Assembly (NCBI GenBank): GCA_917880885.1
Contig: OU862920.1
Coordinates: 2,294,001 to 2,358,000 of the forward strand
Direction of reading: 5' to 3'
DNA: 64,000 bases
Source: Limnephilus marmoratus
Lineage: Eukaryota; Arthropoda; Insecta; Trichoptera; Limnephilidae
In this document: piece after piece, positions 23,016-36,208 of the stretch
Position numbering within the stretch: the stretch's first letter is position 1
Layout of the letters: the number at the start of each line of letters is the position of its first letter
Notes under the pieces: model-generated
The model's database searches: none
Told to the model about the DNA's origin: nothing
What the model saw: the letters and a program-made list of their open reading frames with translations, nothing else
Translations under genes and position numbers: made by a program

Positions 23016-23085
23016 ATGAAAGAGCCGCTGGCAAATAGCAGCGTGACCAACAGAAGCGGCGTGAGTGACTTCAAAGCCAGTCCTG
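23016..23085 (+). CDS. First visible coding exon, small gene 2
   Basis: ATG in the context AAAATGA is followed by 23 codons (MKEPLANSSVTNRSGVSDFK, then ASP) and one extra base, ending at CCTG|GTAAAT. Base composition jumps from AT-rich to coding-like exactly over this stretch. The overhang base completes an Ala codon with the exon at 23816. I chose the ATG as start; if the exon has an upstream acceptor, the ATG may be internal. The family is not recognised. Confidence 0.55.
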
Positions 23086-23815
23086 GTAAATACCTACTTG
23101 AAATTCATCGGCCAATGTTAATAATTGCTTTCGTGGGCAAGGTAATAAAATAAGTACAAATCTCGATTCGAAGCCAGCTTTTTTTGTGTGTTCAACGAGA
23201 CGGAAGACTTAAGGCATTATGGTTGATATTTTCAAAAGCCCATAAATATGTTTTATGTCAAATGGAAAGTATCAAACAGAACAGAAACTTTACGTATTAA
23301 CTCATTTAAATGGATGAGTGTTCTGTTGACCGGTACAATATGATTTTACAGTATTTGAATTAAAAAATAATCAAAACATAACATCTCAAAGACAATAAAT
23401 ATTACTTCCTCGGAGACAATTACGCTTTTCCGTGAAATGATGCATCTTGAATAATTAAATTAGTTATTACATTTAGGGATTATAATATATTACATTATAC
23501 AGAAAATACATTCTTAATTAGTGTTATAATAATATCTGGATGGATGCAACTATTAGAAAGTACATGTTGTATAAACATTAGAATGAGATTCAAGTAGCCG
23601 CTGTTTACTAATATCTACCGCTGACATGATAACAAGAAGGTTAATTACCTATAAGAATAAATACAGGTGGGTACAGATTGTCTTGGAAATACATATAACC
23701 TCCCCCTTACAGTGCTTCAATTAAGTTACCCAAGGTCGTCATTGACTATCTATTTTTGTATTTTAAATTTTAATCATATTGATACGAGTAATGATGACTC
23801 TGAACCCCTCCACAG

Positions 23816-23916
23816 CACCGAACGGAAGAGTCAGTTCTCACAGAGCTGCAAACTCTAGCTTTTACCAGCAGTTAGCTGCCAAAACCACTCAGACCGTGGA
23901 AGTACAAGTCAAGTAA
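23816..23916 (+). CDS. Terminal coding exon, small gene 2
   Basis: A good acceptor with a pyrimidine tract (CCCCTCCACAG|CA) and an open frame in matching phase: A-PNGRVSSHRAANSSFYQQLA, then AKTTQTVEVQVK and TAA at 23914-23916. With the preceding exon it makes 56 residues, polar and probably disordered. It may be a small protein or the C-terminus of a longer one whose earlier exons I cannot find. AATAAA follows at 24061. Confidence 0.58.
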
Positions 23917-24060
23917 AGGTCACCGCCAAGTGTGATTCAAAGTAGAGTGCCCTCGTATTATGACACGATATTGATATAGATACATATTAATATAAAACAC
24001 TGATATTAATATAGACACACCATAAACACTGAATTGATATAATATTAAATGAACTTGTAA

Positions 24061-24066
24061 AATAAA
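24061..24066 (+). terminator. Candidate polyadenylation signal of gene 2
   Basis: AATAAA 145 nt after the gene 2 stop, a normal 3' UTR distance. Confidence 0.45.
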
Positions 24067-24131
24067 CTAGCATACCGAGACACTTTTATTTTTGTTACAG
24101 AGCCCAAATTGATACCCATCAATGTTTATAA

Positions 24132-24485
24132 CTAGTCCTGGGTTGATCGATCGTTTTACACGATCCGGGTCGCTCACGACACACTGACGTCACGAACGAG
24201 TCGCGAAGACCCGCTCTTTTCGCGACACATATGAAACTCGATTACGCTTCACCCAGCTACTTTCAACTACCTGAGTCGATAGAGCGGGTGGCGAAACCCG
24301 GGTGTTGACAATCCGTTCGCTCTCTCATACATCTATCTATCGTCGCTTGCCCCGCCACATCCGCACCCGAAACCCAGATTGCAGTAGTAGAGCGGTTGCG
24401 AGAAATGGGAAAAATGACCCGCTCGCTCTTTGGTGGTCCGTGAGCGGGTTTCAATGAGCGGGTTATTCACGACCGACCCAGGACT
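24132..24485. mobile_element. hAT-like MITE with GC-rich core
   Basis: Ends CTAGTCCTGGGTTGATCG and CGACCGACCCAGGACT form inverted repeats. An 8-bp duplication with one mismatch flanks it (GTTTATAA 24124-24131; GTTTATTA 24486-24493), as in hAT elements. The interior has repeated GAGCGGGT / ACCCGCTC motifs in both orientations. There is no coding capacity. Confidence 0.75.
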
Positions 24486-24493
24486 GTTTATTA

Positions 24494-27400
24494 CATAATC
24501 CTTGGCTCTTTTTCTGGGCTTAAAAATCATGACTTCATGAATGTTAAAAGTTATTTCGAAAACGGGAAACTTACTTTCTTCATTGTGTTTAATGAATTTT
24601 GTGTATCACACAAACTGTTGTGAAAGTTTAACATAAGTTTGGTAACTTTTTCCAGAAAGCAGGCAATACATGTTACATTATGTCCTTAGAGATGTGTGAC
24701 AACCAGATAAAGCAAAAGCTGTGAATGCGTACATTGGCGTAATTACTGATTTGCACTGTTTAGGGAGGGTTATCTCAACAGATGAAGAACAAAACATAAC
24801 ATTACTAGGGTTCAATAGGTTTGTGTTTAATAGATATTGTAGGCATCCCGGCAAAAAATGTTAAACGAAAATTTGGCAGAAAACTTTAAGTCAACTTAAT
24901 TGTCATTGGCAGGAAGCGTCTCGCGTATGTGAATAACAATAAATTTTATTGTGTGTTTTTTGCTTTTATTTGACAATTTGAGTGTAATATAATTTTTTGT
25001 AATAAATGTAAAGTAAACCAGTACCTGACAGACAAAAAGCACTTGGTAACTTATTGTTTTTTTTTAAATACACTAATTGGTACCGTGTTGTAAATAAAAT
25101 TAAAAACTGATTATTCATAATTAAAATTGAAATGAACATAAACCAGTACTCGTCAAGATATTTTATTGTTTAATCAACACAAACTGCAATAATTGAATGT
25201 GATAATAAGTTGGTACAAAACTTAAGTGTTTGTTTTATCAAAAACTGAAAATACCCACAATATAATATATGTATATTCATATGATTTTTATATACTGAGC
25301 TGTGGGGCATAAATAAACACATTATTTGAAATGGTGTAGATGTAGTGGAAAGGAGTGGAATCAATTGGAATAGATTGTACGGCCGAGGGAAGAGGGAAAA
25401 AGCAAGTGGATGGATGGTGCGAGTAGATGTGGATGGCTTGAGGTGCAGACATACTTAGTAAAATAGTGAATATTACCCAATTATCCGTAAATAATAACAA
25501 ATCAGTGCGTCTCATACTTATTGCACTTTCATAGTATGATATGTATTTTAATATTATGAACTAGAATATAAATAGCCAGACGTGAATAATACAACTAATG
25601 GCGGCCACGGTGAGAGGTGGAAGCCTCCATTGCGTACTATCGGTGACATCTAGTGCCAGAGATACCAACTACGCCGAAAGCATAGCTCTGCCACACAAAT
25701 TAACTTTTTAGTTATTTCACAGAAATTCAAATGTAACATTGACATCAAATGGTGTTCAACGCCATTTTGTTTTTTTTTAAATTGAGACATCCCTGTTAAA
25801 TTCTGATTCCAGGTGCATTTCAGCTTTCGTAATAAGCTGACAAGTCAACATGATAGTTATCCTTTTCTGCTGATCACTATTTCTTCAAAAGTGAAAATGG
25901 ACCAAGTCCATCCGTTCAAGGAGCAACTGAAAAAAAAACAGTTAGCAACTCAATCGCTTTCCACACAATCAACTTGTTAGATCATTTCAAGGGCGACACC
26001 GCGTTTCAGTTGCTAGGTTGGCAGGTTGCCATGGTTACGCTTTGTGATTCAGTTGCCAGGTTGGCATGGCTACGCCGCATGACCTGTCAAATTTTCGAAT
26101 AATTTGGGATATATCAGAACAGAAAAATATCGATTTCGTTAAGGAGGTTGATAAATAATATTTTTGTTAAACAAGTACATCAGCATACTTAGTTATTAAA
26201 ATCGTACAGTTGAGTTGTGCCGCGAATTGCCAGTTTTCCGATTTCTCCATGAGCAAAGGCCCTTAGAATCGGCAGTTAACAGTTTCTTTCAACTATCAAA
26301 AAAACAAAATGACGCTGAATGGCCATTTGATGACTATGTCACATGAATTTCCGCAAAAGGTCTTAAGCCGAGTCTTAAACTCATTGTACAGAAGCGTTCA
26401 ATACATGTAATCGCGATACCTTAAATTTACATATTAATACAATGTGACAGTTTGAATATCATGCTTTATGAATATAATGTACGTTAAAGGGAAATGTTTA
26501 GCGATACACCAGTAGAATTACATTATGTACATATGACTATTTGTACACTTACATTGCTGGCTTATTGACATGTTACATTACATAATACATTAGGTATACA
26601 AGGAAACAGGTAATGACTGCCATCTCGGCCAACATTATTAATGTAAATCACAGCAATACGAATACACAGTACAACTCCTTAGCCAAATGATTCCTTCAAG
26701 GCAGGTTAGTCTGTATATACAACATCCATTTTTATACATTTTCAAAGTGACCATTAATACATTCTTACAATTACAGCGAAACTCTTTTAAAGGACCGGAA
26801 AGTAAACAATTTGTGAAAAAAAAGGATGGAAGGTGGTGAAATTGGACCTTTTTATGTTAGCTTTTTTTCCAAACTCCACACGGGAGGCCTGGCCAAAAAG
26901 TGGACAGTACTTTACGATTGTATTCATTTCGCTACCAAATTTATAAAACTTCTTATTAGGGAAGTAGCAACAACAATACATCTAGACATGTTATAATCTC
27001 ACAAAAAAAAATGAAATGTGGCAAGTAAGAAACACACTTACAATTCCAATAAATTCTTAATTCAAATTTTGCTGTTGTATGACAAAGACAGACATTCAAA
27101 TAATGTGTGTGTGTGAATGAAATAGGATAGGACCAGGCGGCGTTTTCGCTTTTAAAAGTTACGTCAAATAGTACATCTAGTACAAATAGTACGAATGTAA
27201 ATGAGATGACCATAGGCTTACTCGTTTACACTAAGACGAATAAGGAACGCTATATAACATGACCCACTACCAGTCCTTTCTACTTATGTGTTGCTATTTT
27301 CACAATCTCATTTTCTCCAACGGCGCTTTCTATAATAGTAAGTAATTTGCATTATTTATGAATGAAATGATATTCTTTGACTTGACTCACACACAAGGTC

Positions 27401-27697
27401 ATTTTAATACTCATTTTCGCAATTTGATAAGAAATAGCACACAATCTCATCCGACACATGACAGTGTAATTCGTATCGCAATAATTGAAACTAAGATAAT
27501 TACCGTATCTTTCAATTGCCAAATTTGAGATCTATACAACATGTCTATAGTTTTGTATTACCATTGGAAAGCAGCAGTAAAAATAATTGATATGGGAAAC
27601 ATGTATGATTTTAGATTTTCAGTCGTAAGCATTTTCATGATTTATTTTTGGGGTATAACGCTGTGTTGCACAACGTACTTCTTTAGCCAATGTTTCA
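24494..27697. other. No gene recognised
   Basis: AT-rich, with small open frames lacking motifs. A short imperfect direct repeat lies at 26005-26080 (CAGTTGC-AGGTTGGCA twice). Several CA/TG-rich patches but no boundaries. Confidence 0.4.
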
Positions 27698-27965
27698 CAG
27701 TGTCCATCATTAAGGCACACCTGTAATGAATTGTGGTGAAGGTATACTTATGTATGTAGATGCGATACCGGGTTCCCAGCCTCTGGAGCTGGAATTACAT
27801 TATGACTTAAATGGTTTTCTGCATTTAGTTTACACAGATATGGATTTGGCTAAACCAAAACTGTTTTTCCAACTCTTAGAGGCTGGAAACATGATATCGC
27901 ATTTACCCACATAAGCAAACACTTCACCATAATTCATTACACATCTGCCCTGATGATGGACACTG
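27698..27965. mobile_element. 268-bp foldback MITE, CAGTGTCCATCAT ends
   Basis: Terminal repeats of about 44 bp (CAGTGTCCATCATTAAGGC at left, mirrored at 27922-27965) continue inward so that most of the element pairs with itself, including CCCAGCCTCTGGAG against its mirror near 27880. I cannot find a convincing target duplication. The superfamily is unassigned. Confidence 0.8.
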
Positions 27966-29286
27966 TAAAACAATCAAAGAAGGAAATAGCGCAACACGGC
28001 CAAAAATAAATCAAGAATAATTTTTTGATAATTTCTATGTTTGTTGCAATTTCAAAGACTGAAAAAACAAAAGAAAAGCTCATTTGCTGGTTTCGCTGTT
28101 AACATTAATTGATAGTTTCACTTCATCCTACCTCTCTACATGATTATACCTACTAATCATTTTATTTATATCACTGAGTAGAAAAATTGAGAAGTAATTT
28201 GTACATATTTTGGTTTAGAGTTCCATTTTAGAATTAAACATTATTGCACCCAGTGCGGGCTAAAGAAACAAATCTATAAACACTTTGCAAAACACCAGCG
28301 CGTTAAACTCAAAGCAATATACAAGTCATTTATTTAGCAGCTGGTCTTGTCTTAGTCGGCACCGTTTCTTTCTAAAAGTTTTTAGACTTGCTAAACATAA
28401 ACAAATAATTTTTTACAAAGAAATATTGAAGGATTAGTATTTAAGTAAAATCCTTTCAACAATCTGAATATAATTACTCACTGGAAAAAATAGCATAAAT
28501 CAAATAATTTTTAGTAACTAGATCACTTAACAATAAAAAAATTCTACATTTGATATACATACGCTATATTTCGTGTTACCATTGGACTATTATACATATA
28601 AAGATATTGGTTTGGCAGAAAAATAAAATAGTAAGTTATAATACGCACAATGCAGTACAAGATCACAACTGAGATCTTAGTTTATTAAAAATAGCAGAAG
28701 ATATACAACTTCCCGGTAAGATACTGCCTAGCACGGAACATGGCTCCGAGCGGCGCATGTGGGATGAGTCTACAGATAACCTTGTTAGATACTGTCGATC
28801 CCACACCTTCAATATTAATAATACCTTTCATAATTTCCATCTTATTAAATAAACAACAAACAACACTTCCCTTTCCCTGCTTTCATAGCTTTTTCTGAAA
28901 ATCCATAAAAAATGAAGAATTTTTTTTTTTTTACGTTTTGTGTAACATAATACCTTACAAGAGCACCTGTCCACTGTGTACAATTAGGCCCTTCTTCGAC
29001 TGGGATGCGCAAGTATCTTCGAGTCTACCTCCATACATTGGAGGTTCGCACACAGACACAAACTCGTCAGCGAAATCATAATCCAAAGTCTTCCGTGACT
29101 AGTTGGAAGAGGCTGCTACCACTCAATCGTCAAGACTTTAACTGTGTCAGACATTTTGAAATAATGCGTGTGCTAATCAATAAATGGAATAAAACAGTCA
29201 ACAAAGAATAACAGGATATAAAATGACAGCAACATTCTAGTTTTGTTGTTTTGAGAATTGAATTTGAGTTGGCGACGCAGGATTGA
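27966..29286. other. No gene recognised
   Basis: AT-rich. A locally GC-richer stretch at 28710-28800 and an open frame at 29005-29211 have no recognisable motif or splice context. Confidence 0.35.
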
Positions 29287-29870
29287 TTTTTTTTTAACAT
29301 TAACTTCACACAGAGGCCCTGAGGAAAATAATTTGCCTCGGGGCCCACGTCGTCTGAGATGCTGTGTGGAGGGTCTTTTTGGGGAGAGGAAGGAATGAAC
29401 ACTGGTCTTGAAGAGACCCATACGGTAGGAAGGAGGAAACACAGGCCGGCAAATTGTTCCATAGCCAAGCTGTTGAACTCAAGGACAAGTCGAAGAAGCG
29501 ACCCATGTGACAAATGCAATCGTGTACATAAGTTGGGCATGCGTTTGGCGTGTTTCCTGACTATGCACCGGTACCATGCTAGTTGAAGCTGACAATGACG
29601 CTAATTCCTCGGGGCATCTTTCATTGAAATACTGATAGATCAAGGATAGCATTCCCACCCCAAGCTGCGCTCTAAAGATTGCAATCCGTTTGATAAGATG
29701 GGAGAATCTATCAAACAGATTGACGTTCATGCACAGAGTCTTAAGTTTTTTCAGATATTTTGGAGTTACAGACCTGAGGTGGCTGTCAAATTCAACCGTG
29801 GGGCGCACTTGTGATTTGTACAGGGTTAGCAGTTGTGTACTATTAAAGTATCTGCAGGCCCTGTAGAGTA
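29287..29870 (-). mobile_element. 3' fragment of the CR1-like LINE, reversed
   Basis: On the minus strand it matches 3500-4106 of the first element: MRPTVEFDSHLRSVTPKYLK near 29800, the GVGMLSLIYQYFNERCPEEL block near 29650, RFFDLSLSSTAWLWNNLPA near 29500, the two-stem tail and an A run (T9 at 29287-29295). Several frame changes show decay. It is a 5'-truncated insertion, and does not carry the nested Harbinger element. Confidence 0.88.
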
Positions 29871-30527
29871 GTTATTTGCGACATGAGACAAAATATGAGC
29901 ATTAGATACTTGTGTATTCCTACAGAACAAGGGTCTTAGGGGGCCTTAAGACCTGTTTTAATTTTACAATTTAGCATTTCATCTTTCAAAATGTGATGTT
30001 TCTTTGGACAAATTGTATAATAACTTATTTGAAATAAAATATATGGTTAAAATTAAGTAGGTAGGTAGAAATATTTGTTTTGATTTATTAAATAAGAGAA
30101 AATTAGAAGCACTTCTAGCAGAATTCGTTTCCGACAAAGCTACAACAAAATCACCACCAAGCTTGCTTCTGTAAAGTTATGGTTTTGGAGATAAGTACAC
30201 TAATGACACATTTAAATTTAGGTAGAAACACATACATATTCAGTTTTTAAGTGCTTTACCGATAAAACATCTAAATCCTTAACTCCTCTTTGTCCAAAAC
30301 TTAAAAAAAAATGTTTTTCTTTATACAACAAAGCACACAAATTGAAAATCTATTTGGGGAGATTTCTCGTATCAATTTAATAATGTGTAATTTGGTAACT
30401 TTTAAAGGCAAACATTTAGAAGAATTAGTTATTTAAACCCGAAGAGGTTGAAATAACATTAAGTAAGATGTCAAATCTTTTTTCCACATACTTAAGTCCC
30501 ATTTCCGGTGTGACATTACACTCAATA
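29871..30527. other. Nothing recognised
   Basis: AT-rich sequence with no supported feature. Confidence 0.4.
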
Positions 30528-31303
30528 GGCCACTTGCATGGATTTCATAATCGTGTGGATAGTTTTCTAGTAAGATTACGAAAATGTTACTAAAATTTTT
30601 TAGAAACTTAGTTTTTTTTTTTTTATAAATAAATCCTTTTTTGGGATCGTGACGTCACTACATGAAAATTATATGTCTTCGATAATTTTCGATTAATTTT
30701 ATGAAATTCCACACTGATTTTTTTTTATATATTGCAACACTTTGATTTTCGGCGAATTTCTGAATTTGACACTAATGGTACGACCGCACTGGGGCAACTT
30801 CCAACTGCAAACGTTTGGACGATTTGGCCTAACACATCAGTCTGAGCAATATTATTACGGGAGAGTGGTAAAAAATATTATTGTAGCGGATCAAAATTGT
30901 TTAAAATTATAATTTTTTTAGCTTTACGAATCGAAATCAATATTATGGAAACCGAAGCATCTCCTGCACAATTGGAGGCAACTGATAGGATATAGCGCCG
31001 AATCAGCTGTTCGATGTCCGCCATTTTGGAGTTCCAAGTTCGGAGTTGGAAGGTTGGCTTTGGTGTGGAGGTAGCATAAAATTCACTTGCTTTATTGCCT
31101 GCGAACTTCGTTACAGGTACTTTCGTACGTACGGTGGTTACACAAATCCACTTTTAAATAACTTAACGCAGCATCAGGATTCGAATTGAAATATTTTGGT
31201 TTGTCGTTTTGACAGATGTTATACAGAAGGTTTTTTTTTAAATGATTTTCGACTATGTAATTATTGTTTTTTCGCACCCATAAAAAATGTGACGCAAGTG
31301 GCC
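30528..31303 (+). mobile_element. TA-flanked MITE family M1, copy 3 (with nested insertion)
   Basis: TA-GGCCACTTGCATGGATTT at the left and GACGCAAGTGGCC-TA at the right. Internal blocks match M1 copies 1 and 2. A 301-bp element at 30776-31076 interrupts it. Confidence 0.82.
30776..31076. mobile_element. Harbinger-type MITE nested in M1 copy 3
   Basis: Inverted ends TGGTACGACCGCACTGGGGC and a mirrored GTGTGGAGGTAGCA, with TAA on both sides (30773-30775; 31077-31079). M1 copy 1 continues uninterrupted across the equivalent point, which confirms the insertion. Confidence 0.75.
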
Positions 31304-31850
31304 TATTGCAAAATGACATCATTACAGCTAATCTAAACGCCTTGCAAAATAGATATTTCATAAATATTTTAAGTACAAGAGATATTATACAGATATAATA
31401 TATTAAAATAATTGCATCAAATGATAAGAAGTACATTTTTAGACAAATGATGTGGTGTTTTGCACTAACGGGTAACAGGCAAATGGCCACGGTGGCTTCA
31501 GGCATTTAGAAATTTAGAACTTTAAGGCCCCTGTGCAACGGTGGGGCCATTTCGCCCTTTACACGGGCCATCGTAATTAAAGCTAATTTAAATTTTACAT
31601 TTATTTACTTGTACTCTTTTTCTTGTCAAAGCACTCCCTTCATTTTAAAACATATCTTCTTGAAGAGATCAATAATTGTTATTAACAGTATGAAACAATA
31701 ATATATAAATATTTTTAAAAAGATTTACCTGGAAATTACATAAAATTATTTCTTTTGCCTTAATACTCTGTTAATTAATATAATATGTGAGTTCAACCGC
31801 TCAAAAGCTTTATGGTGGTAAAACAAAACAATTTATGGTGTGATATTAAG
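31304..31850. other. Nothing recognised
   Basis: No gene or repeat boundary that I can support. A minus-strand open frame of 137 codons at 31092-31505 straddles the MITE end and has no motif. Confidence 0.4.
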
Positions 31851-32124
31851 GTGATTCTTAAAAGAATTCAAAATCTTCTCTTTCATAGATGGCGCCAGTA
31901 TAATTAATTATTTTAGGAAAAAGCACTTTTTGCAAGTTATGCTTTAAAATAGTAAGAAGAATTAATTGTTTGCGCCCGTACATACGTAATATGAATAAAT
32001 AGTTTTGTTCATAAACAAACTCAATTCAATACAATATTGCGTTGGTGATTCAAACCAAAGAGTGGTTTTTCCTAAAATAATTAAATCAGTGAAAGAGTAG
32101 ATTTTGAATTCTTTTAAGAATCAC
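31851..32124. mobile_element. 274-bp MITE, GTGATTCTTAAAAGAATTC ends
   Basis: Terminal repeats of about 34 bp, each containing its own small palindrome CTTAAAAG / GAATTC. Parts of the interior recur at 16590-16740 and 17310-17390. A clear target duplication is not visible (AAG left, TTT right). Confidence 0.7.
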
Positions 32125-33663
32125 TTTCGGGGGAAAGTCTGGTCCAGCTGAGTTTTTTTTTTTTTCAATGCATTATTTTAAAGATTAACATTTATTTCCG
32201 TTCACAAAACTTTTGTTTCTTGTAAAGGTACAAGCGGAGGGTACGACCAAATCGACTGGAATCTTGGGAGTCTTTGGAAATCATTTGAACCATGACAATA
32301 ACAAAAAAAAATCATTATAGCATGAATGTAGAATGCGCATAAACCACATTTTGCAAAAAAAAAAGTTGTTGATTTCAAAACTGGTGGACATAAAATGAAA
32401 ATTGACAAAAAAAACCGTCTTAATTTTGCAATAACTTTTTCTTTTTATAGATCGAGGTTCATCTGCATATAAATTTAATTTTCTTTAATTAAAACTTTGA
32501 ATTAAGTAAGTAAAAGTCAAGTTTTTGCTTGTAACCGGACCGCTTTGTTTTCTGGTCTGCCTGTTTGGCGCGCACGCACCTAACTATATTTAAAAGTGGA
32601 ATTTGATGCTATAACTTTGGGAATGTATACTCCACATGTATAGGAAGATATTAAGGCAGCAAAAAAATATATTTTTAGGATTAGCTGGATCAGACTCCCT
32701 CCTTAAGAGAGAATTCCAGAAAGGGCCTATCCATTTTTATATGTAAAATTGCAAAATATGTGATGTCATACTAAGGGGGACGGGGTCTCACAAATGGGGG
32801 GTCAAAAAATCATGAAATTTGTGTGATGTAATTTATGGATGGCCCTAAACTGGAGGTAATGAAACATATATTTTACTTGCGATACATGTGGAAAAACGAC
32901 GCACAGTGTGGAAAATATAAAACAAGGACACCTATGGATTGCAAGTGTAGAGTGATGTACATGGACCTAACATTATCAAAAAAGCAATAAAAAGAGATTT
33001 ATTGAAAATTGATGGAAAATCAAACAATTACGTGGAAGACAAACTGTATTTTTAATATGTCCTTGATAATATGTAATGCCTTCCCTAAGCTGGTGATTGG
33101 ACGTGTGTTGTGCTTGTAGAAAGTGAACGCTAGTTCCTCTAATACTGTATCGTGCGCTACAAATATCACAATACCCCCATCGATCACAATATTATTTGTT
33201 GCCAATAACTATTTTAAGATTATTATTGCGACTCTATAATATAATACATACATACAAAATTAGAGACGATTTCTAATACTTCCCCTCAACAATACATTCT
33301 GCACCCACTTCAAACTTCTGACTGCTCTAAAGGTACATAAATAATTGCACTTGTGTCATCTGAATAATTTAACAAAAACATAATAAATAATTTACACAGA
33401 TAAACAATAATAAATAAATAATCCTTAAAAGATGATGCCTAACAAACTTAATACATAGTTGCGCTGCTGGTTTACAGAAATATATACGAGTGTGTATACA
33501 TCTTCAAGAAATTAAACGCAGAGTGGGCAGTTTGAGATTTCGTAGGTTTAGTCAAAGGTTGAATATAAAGACTTTAAAAGCGGTCATAAAGCGTAGAGAA
33601 TAATTATACGATGGAGACTGGTTGCTATGGAGACCCTGTAGATTAATATGCCGGGTGGGAGTC
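32125..33663. other. 3' flank of the SOCS gene
   Basis: No coding evidence. Being downstream of the minus-strand stop at 33664, part of this is probably the SOCS 3' UTR. A minus-strand AATAAA (TTTATT on plus) is at about 32998-33003, roughly 660 nt after the stop. Confidence 0.4.
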
Positions 33664-33781
33664 CTAACTCTCGGCCAAGATCTCCGAGTAGTAGTGCGGC
33701 GTGCTGAGGTAATCGAGGAGGCGGCGCGGCAGTGGCAAGTCTCCGATCAGGTCCCGGCGCACGGTCTTCAGGATCACAAAC
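33664..33781 (-). CDS. SOCS6/7-like gene, last coding exon (SOCS box)
   Basis: Acceptor CCGTAG|G; the first G completes an Arg codon with the exon at 34510. The joined sequence runs LQHMCR-FVILKTVRRDLI and GDLPLPRRLLDYLSTPHYY, ending ILAES and TAG at 33664-33666. LQHMCRFVI is the elongin BC box and LPLP the cullin-5 box of a SOCS box, which recruits the elongin B/C-Cul5 ubiquitin ligase (family knowledge). LPLPxxLxxYL and the short tail fit SOCS6/SOCS7 and Drosophila Socs16D. Confidence 0.93.
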
Positions 33782-34509
33782 CTACGGAGCGAGGCGGGAC
33801 ATTATTGTGGGCAAGGGTAGATCACACAAGAGTCAATAGTTAAATTCAAGGGTTAATTCTGGTGTTGTTTTTGACTGGACTATCAAGGTTGTACGGATGC
33901 TTTGAAACCTAAATAATGAATAATGTTTCACAAATGAATTTATTTGGATTCCTCTAGTGGAGATTCCTTATTTCATGGTGTTTCCTATATCATTTTATTT
34001 TACAGGATACGTTAAAGAACGGAGGCATTGTGAGGCGTGTGTTTGTTGTGTGTTTGTGAGGTGTTTAGCAAAGACTAGGTACAGCGATAAGTCGACACTC
34101 TGACTGAGTCTACAGGCTGGAAATTCAGTAGGACTGACCCGGGACTGTTATGACAAAAGTAAATATCTCTTAAAGCGAGCTTAAAAAACAACTGAAAAAC
34201 TGGTTGTAAGAGGATAACTTATCGAGGGCTTAAAGTCATAAACACACAAACAATAATTGAGGCGCTCGGCAGAAGAGTGTCCCAACCCACAAAAATTCAT
34301 TTTCAGGGAAAACATCATTTGTTATATATTTTTGTCATATCTATAAAGACACAGTGGCCCAATTTATTTTACTATTTCAAAGATCCTTTGAAATCGGTGA
34401 AAACTAAAATAGGTGTGTTTTTTTGTAGATACCGTAACTTGACTTGGAATTATTCACATGTTTTTCTTAGATAATGTTGTTTGACTATAAGCCCTTCTAT
34501 CAGTGTTAC

Positions 34510-34708
34510 CTGCACATGTGTTGCAGGCTCTGCACTCTCTTGAAGCGCGACACGGGGTAGAGCAGCTGCACGCGCATGGGCCCCAACACGGGCCGCAGAT
34601 TCAGAAAGAACAGGTAGCGACCACTGCGCGACGTCTCCACCGCATTCTCTATGAACTCCACGATGGTGTGTGCCTTGAACATCGTACAGCTGCCAAAGCA
34701 GAAGTTTC
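34510..34708 (-). CDS. SOCS6/7-like gene, exon: end of SH2 and start of SOCS box
   Basis: 199 nt with acceptor TTACAG|GA and donor TGCAG|GTAACA. It encodes NFCFGSCTMFKAHTIVEFIE, then a region with SGRYLFFLNLRPVLGPMRVQ and LLYPVSRFKRVQSLQHMCR. This matches the C-terminal half of the SOCS6/7 SH2 domain, the linker with PVQLLYPVSRF-type sequence, and the BC box. Phases on both sides agree with its neighbours. Confidence 0.93.
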
Positions 34709-35442
34709 CTGTAACCAGAACACTCGCCTGTGATTCAAGCAGGAAGAAACAGCTATATTGTCATAATATAATATATTATGTTCTAACGCATATTGCAAAC
34801 AAAACCATCTGAAGATTGACTAAAGAAAGAGCGTGCAACACGACTCAATAAACCAACATAATAAATCAAAACAATGAAATAAAATCATAGGATATTTTAG
34901 AAATGGCTTAAAAAAACCCAAATAAAGTAATTTAAAACTCAATGAAGCAGTAACTATAATAATAGTAATTATTATTATAATAATATTAAAAAAAAAAAAC
35001 AAATAAAAAATATTAATAAAACCCCATTAATATTATTAGACACTAATTATACTGAAATACTGACCCTAGGAGGATTAACGCACGCACCAAGGTATCACTT
35101 CCGCGTGTATATTCATAGCTTACCACATTACATTACGCATCTACATTTTGCAAAAACAGTCACTGACAAAAATAATGCAGTATACGCACATACTTTATTA
35201 GAAAACAGATGAAAACGCTAACAGACATCATTTTATGAATTTGAAGTAACACATTTTCCATACAACTTAAATATACAAGCGGGTCATATAAATGCATTAC
35301 TTCATATTCAACCAATTTTGTACGAGAATCTACGCCAAGGCAAATTAGTTAATCACATTTTGTTAATCACACATAAAGAAATAAATAAGTTGATAAAACA
35401 TATGAATAATGAATAATGATAATAAAAATGAGATAGGCATAC

Positions 35443-35608
35443 CCTGGTCGTGTTCTATTCGCACATGGCGCATGCCATTCAATTTGAATGTGAGCGTAAA
35501 GATATAATGGTCGTCGCTGCTGTCGCGCACGATGAAGGACCCATCCGGCTCGTCCGACAGAATCTTCTCTGCCGCCTCCACGGAGATGGGGCCCCAGTAC
35601 CAGCCGTA
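35443..35608 (-). CDS. SOCS6/7-like gene, exon: N-terminal half of SH2 domain
   Basis: 166 nt with acceptor GTGTTGCAG|TAC and donor CAGG|GTATGC. It encodes YGWYWGPISVEAAEKILSDE, then PDGSFIVRDSSDDHYIFTLT and FKLNGMRHVRIEHDQ. SFIVRDSSD contains the phosphotyrosine-binding Arg of SH2 (the FLVRDS motif). The WYWGP start is the signature of the SOCS SH2. The domain binds phosphotyrosine on receptor-signalling partners (family knowledge). Confidence 0.95.
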
Positions 35609-36208
35609 CTGCAACACAAAGAGCAAAGGCGTTGGAGTATGATGCATGCACTAGGGGACGTGCAAGCTAGGGCATTCCTTGCTATGCTTTGATAAAGTAA
35701 CTCCCCACGGCTCTAATCCTACCACTATTCGAACATGTGTACTGCAAAATTTCCTTATTAAATTAAATGAAATGTATAAGAAATGGAAGAGAACTTGTCA
35801 ATTATATTTATATGTATTTTGGGACCAATAACTAATACGGACAATCCGTACATGTCTACTATAAAGGCCAAAAGAATTCCATTTTTCATGATTTTAGAAT
35901 AAACTCACAAAAAAATCAAAGTTGTTTCTAAAATTATGCAAAGTTGAATTCTGTAATGACCTATTGTAACATCAGAATTAAAAAAATAAATAAATAAAAC
36001 AGCACACGTCCGTCCTAGATATCTATACCCTTTGATTAAAAAAAAATATTATTCAGTTTAGTTGGATATTTTAATCCAAATTTAAGTTTAATAAGAAAAA
36101 GGCTGCACATTTGTTCCTGTTGTTGAGTGAATTTGTGCAGTGTATCCATCTTAACTTGTGTAGTTAGGCAAAGATCAAAATTCTGTAAAAAAACTTTATG
36201 GTAGAATA

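Noticed and set aside
27541..27914. Two adjacent 61-62-codon frames
   Set aside because: The second lies inside the foldback MITE and the first has no motif or splice context.
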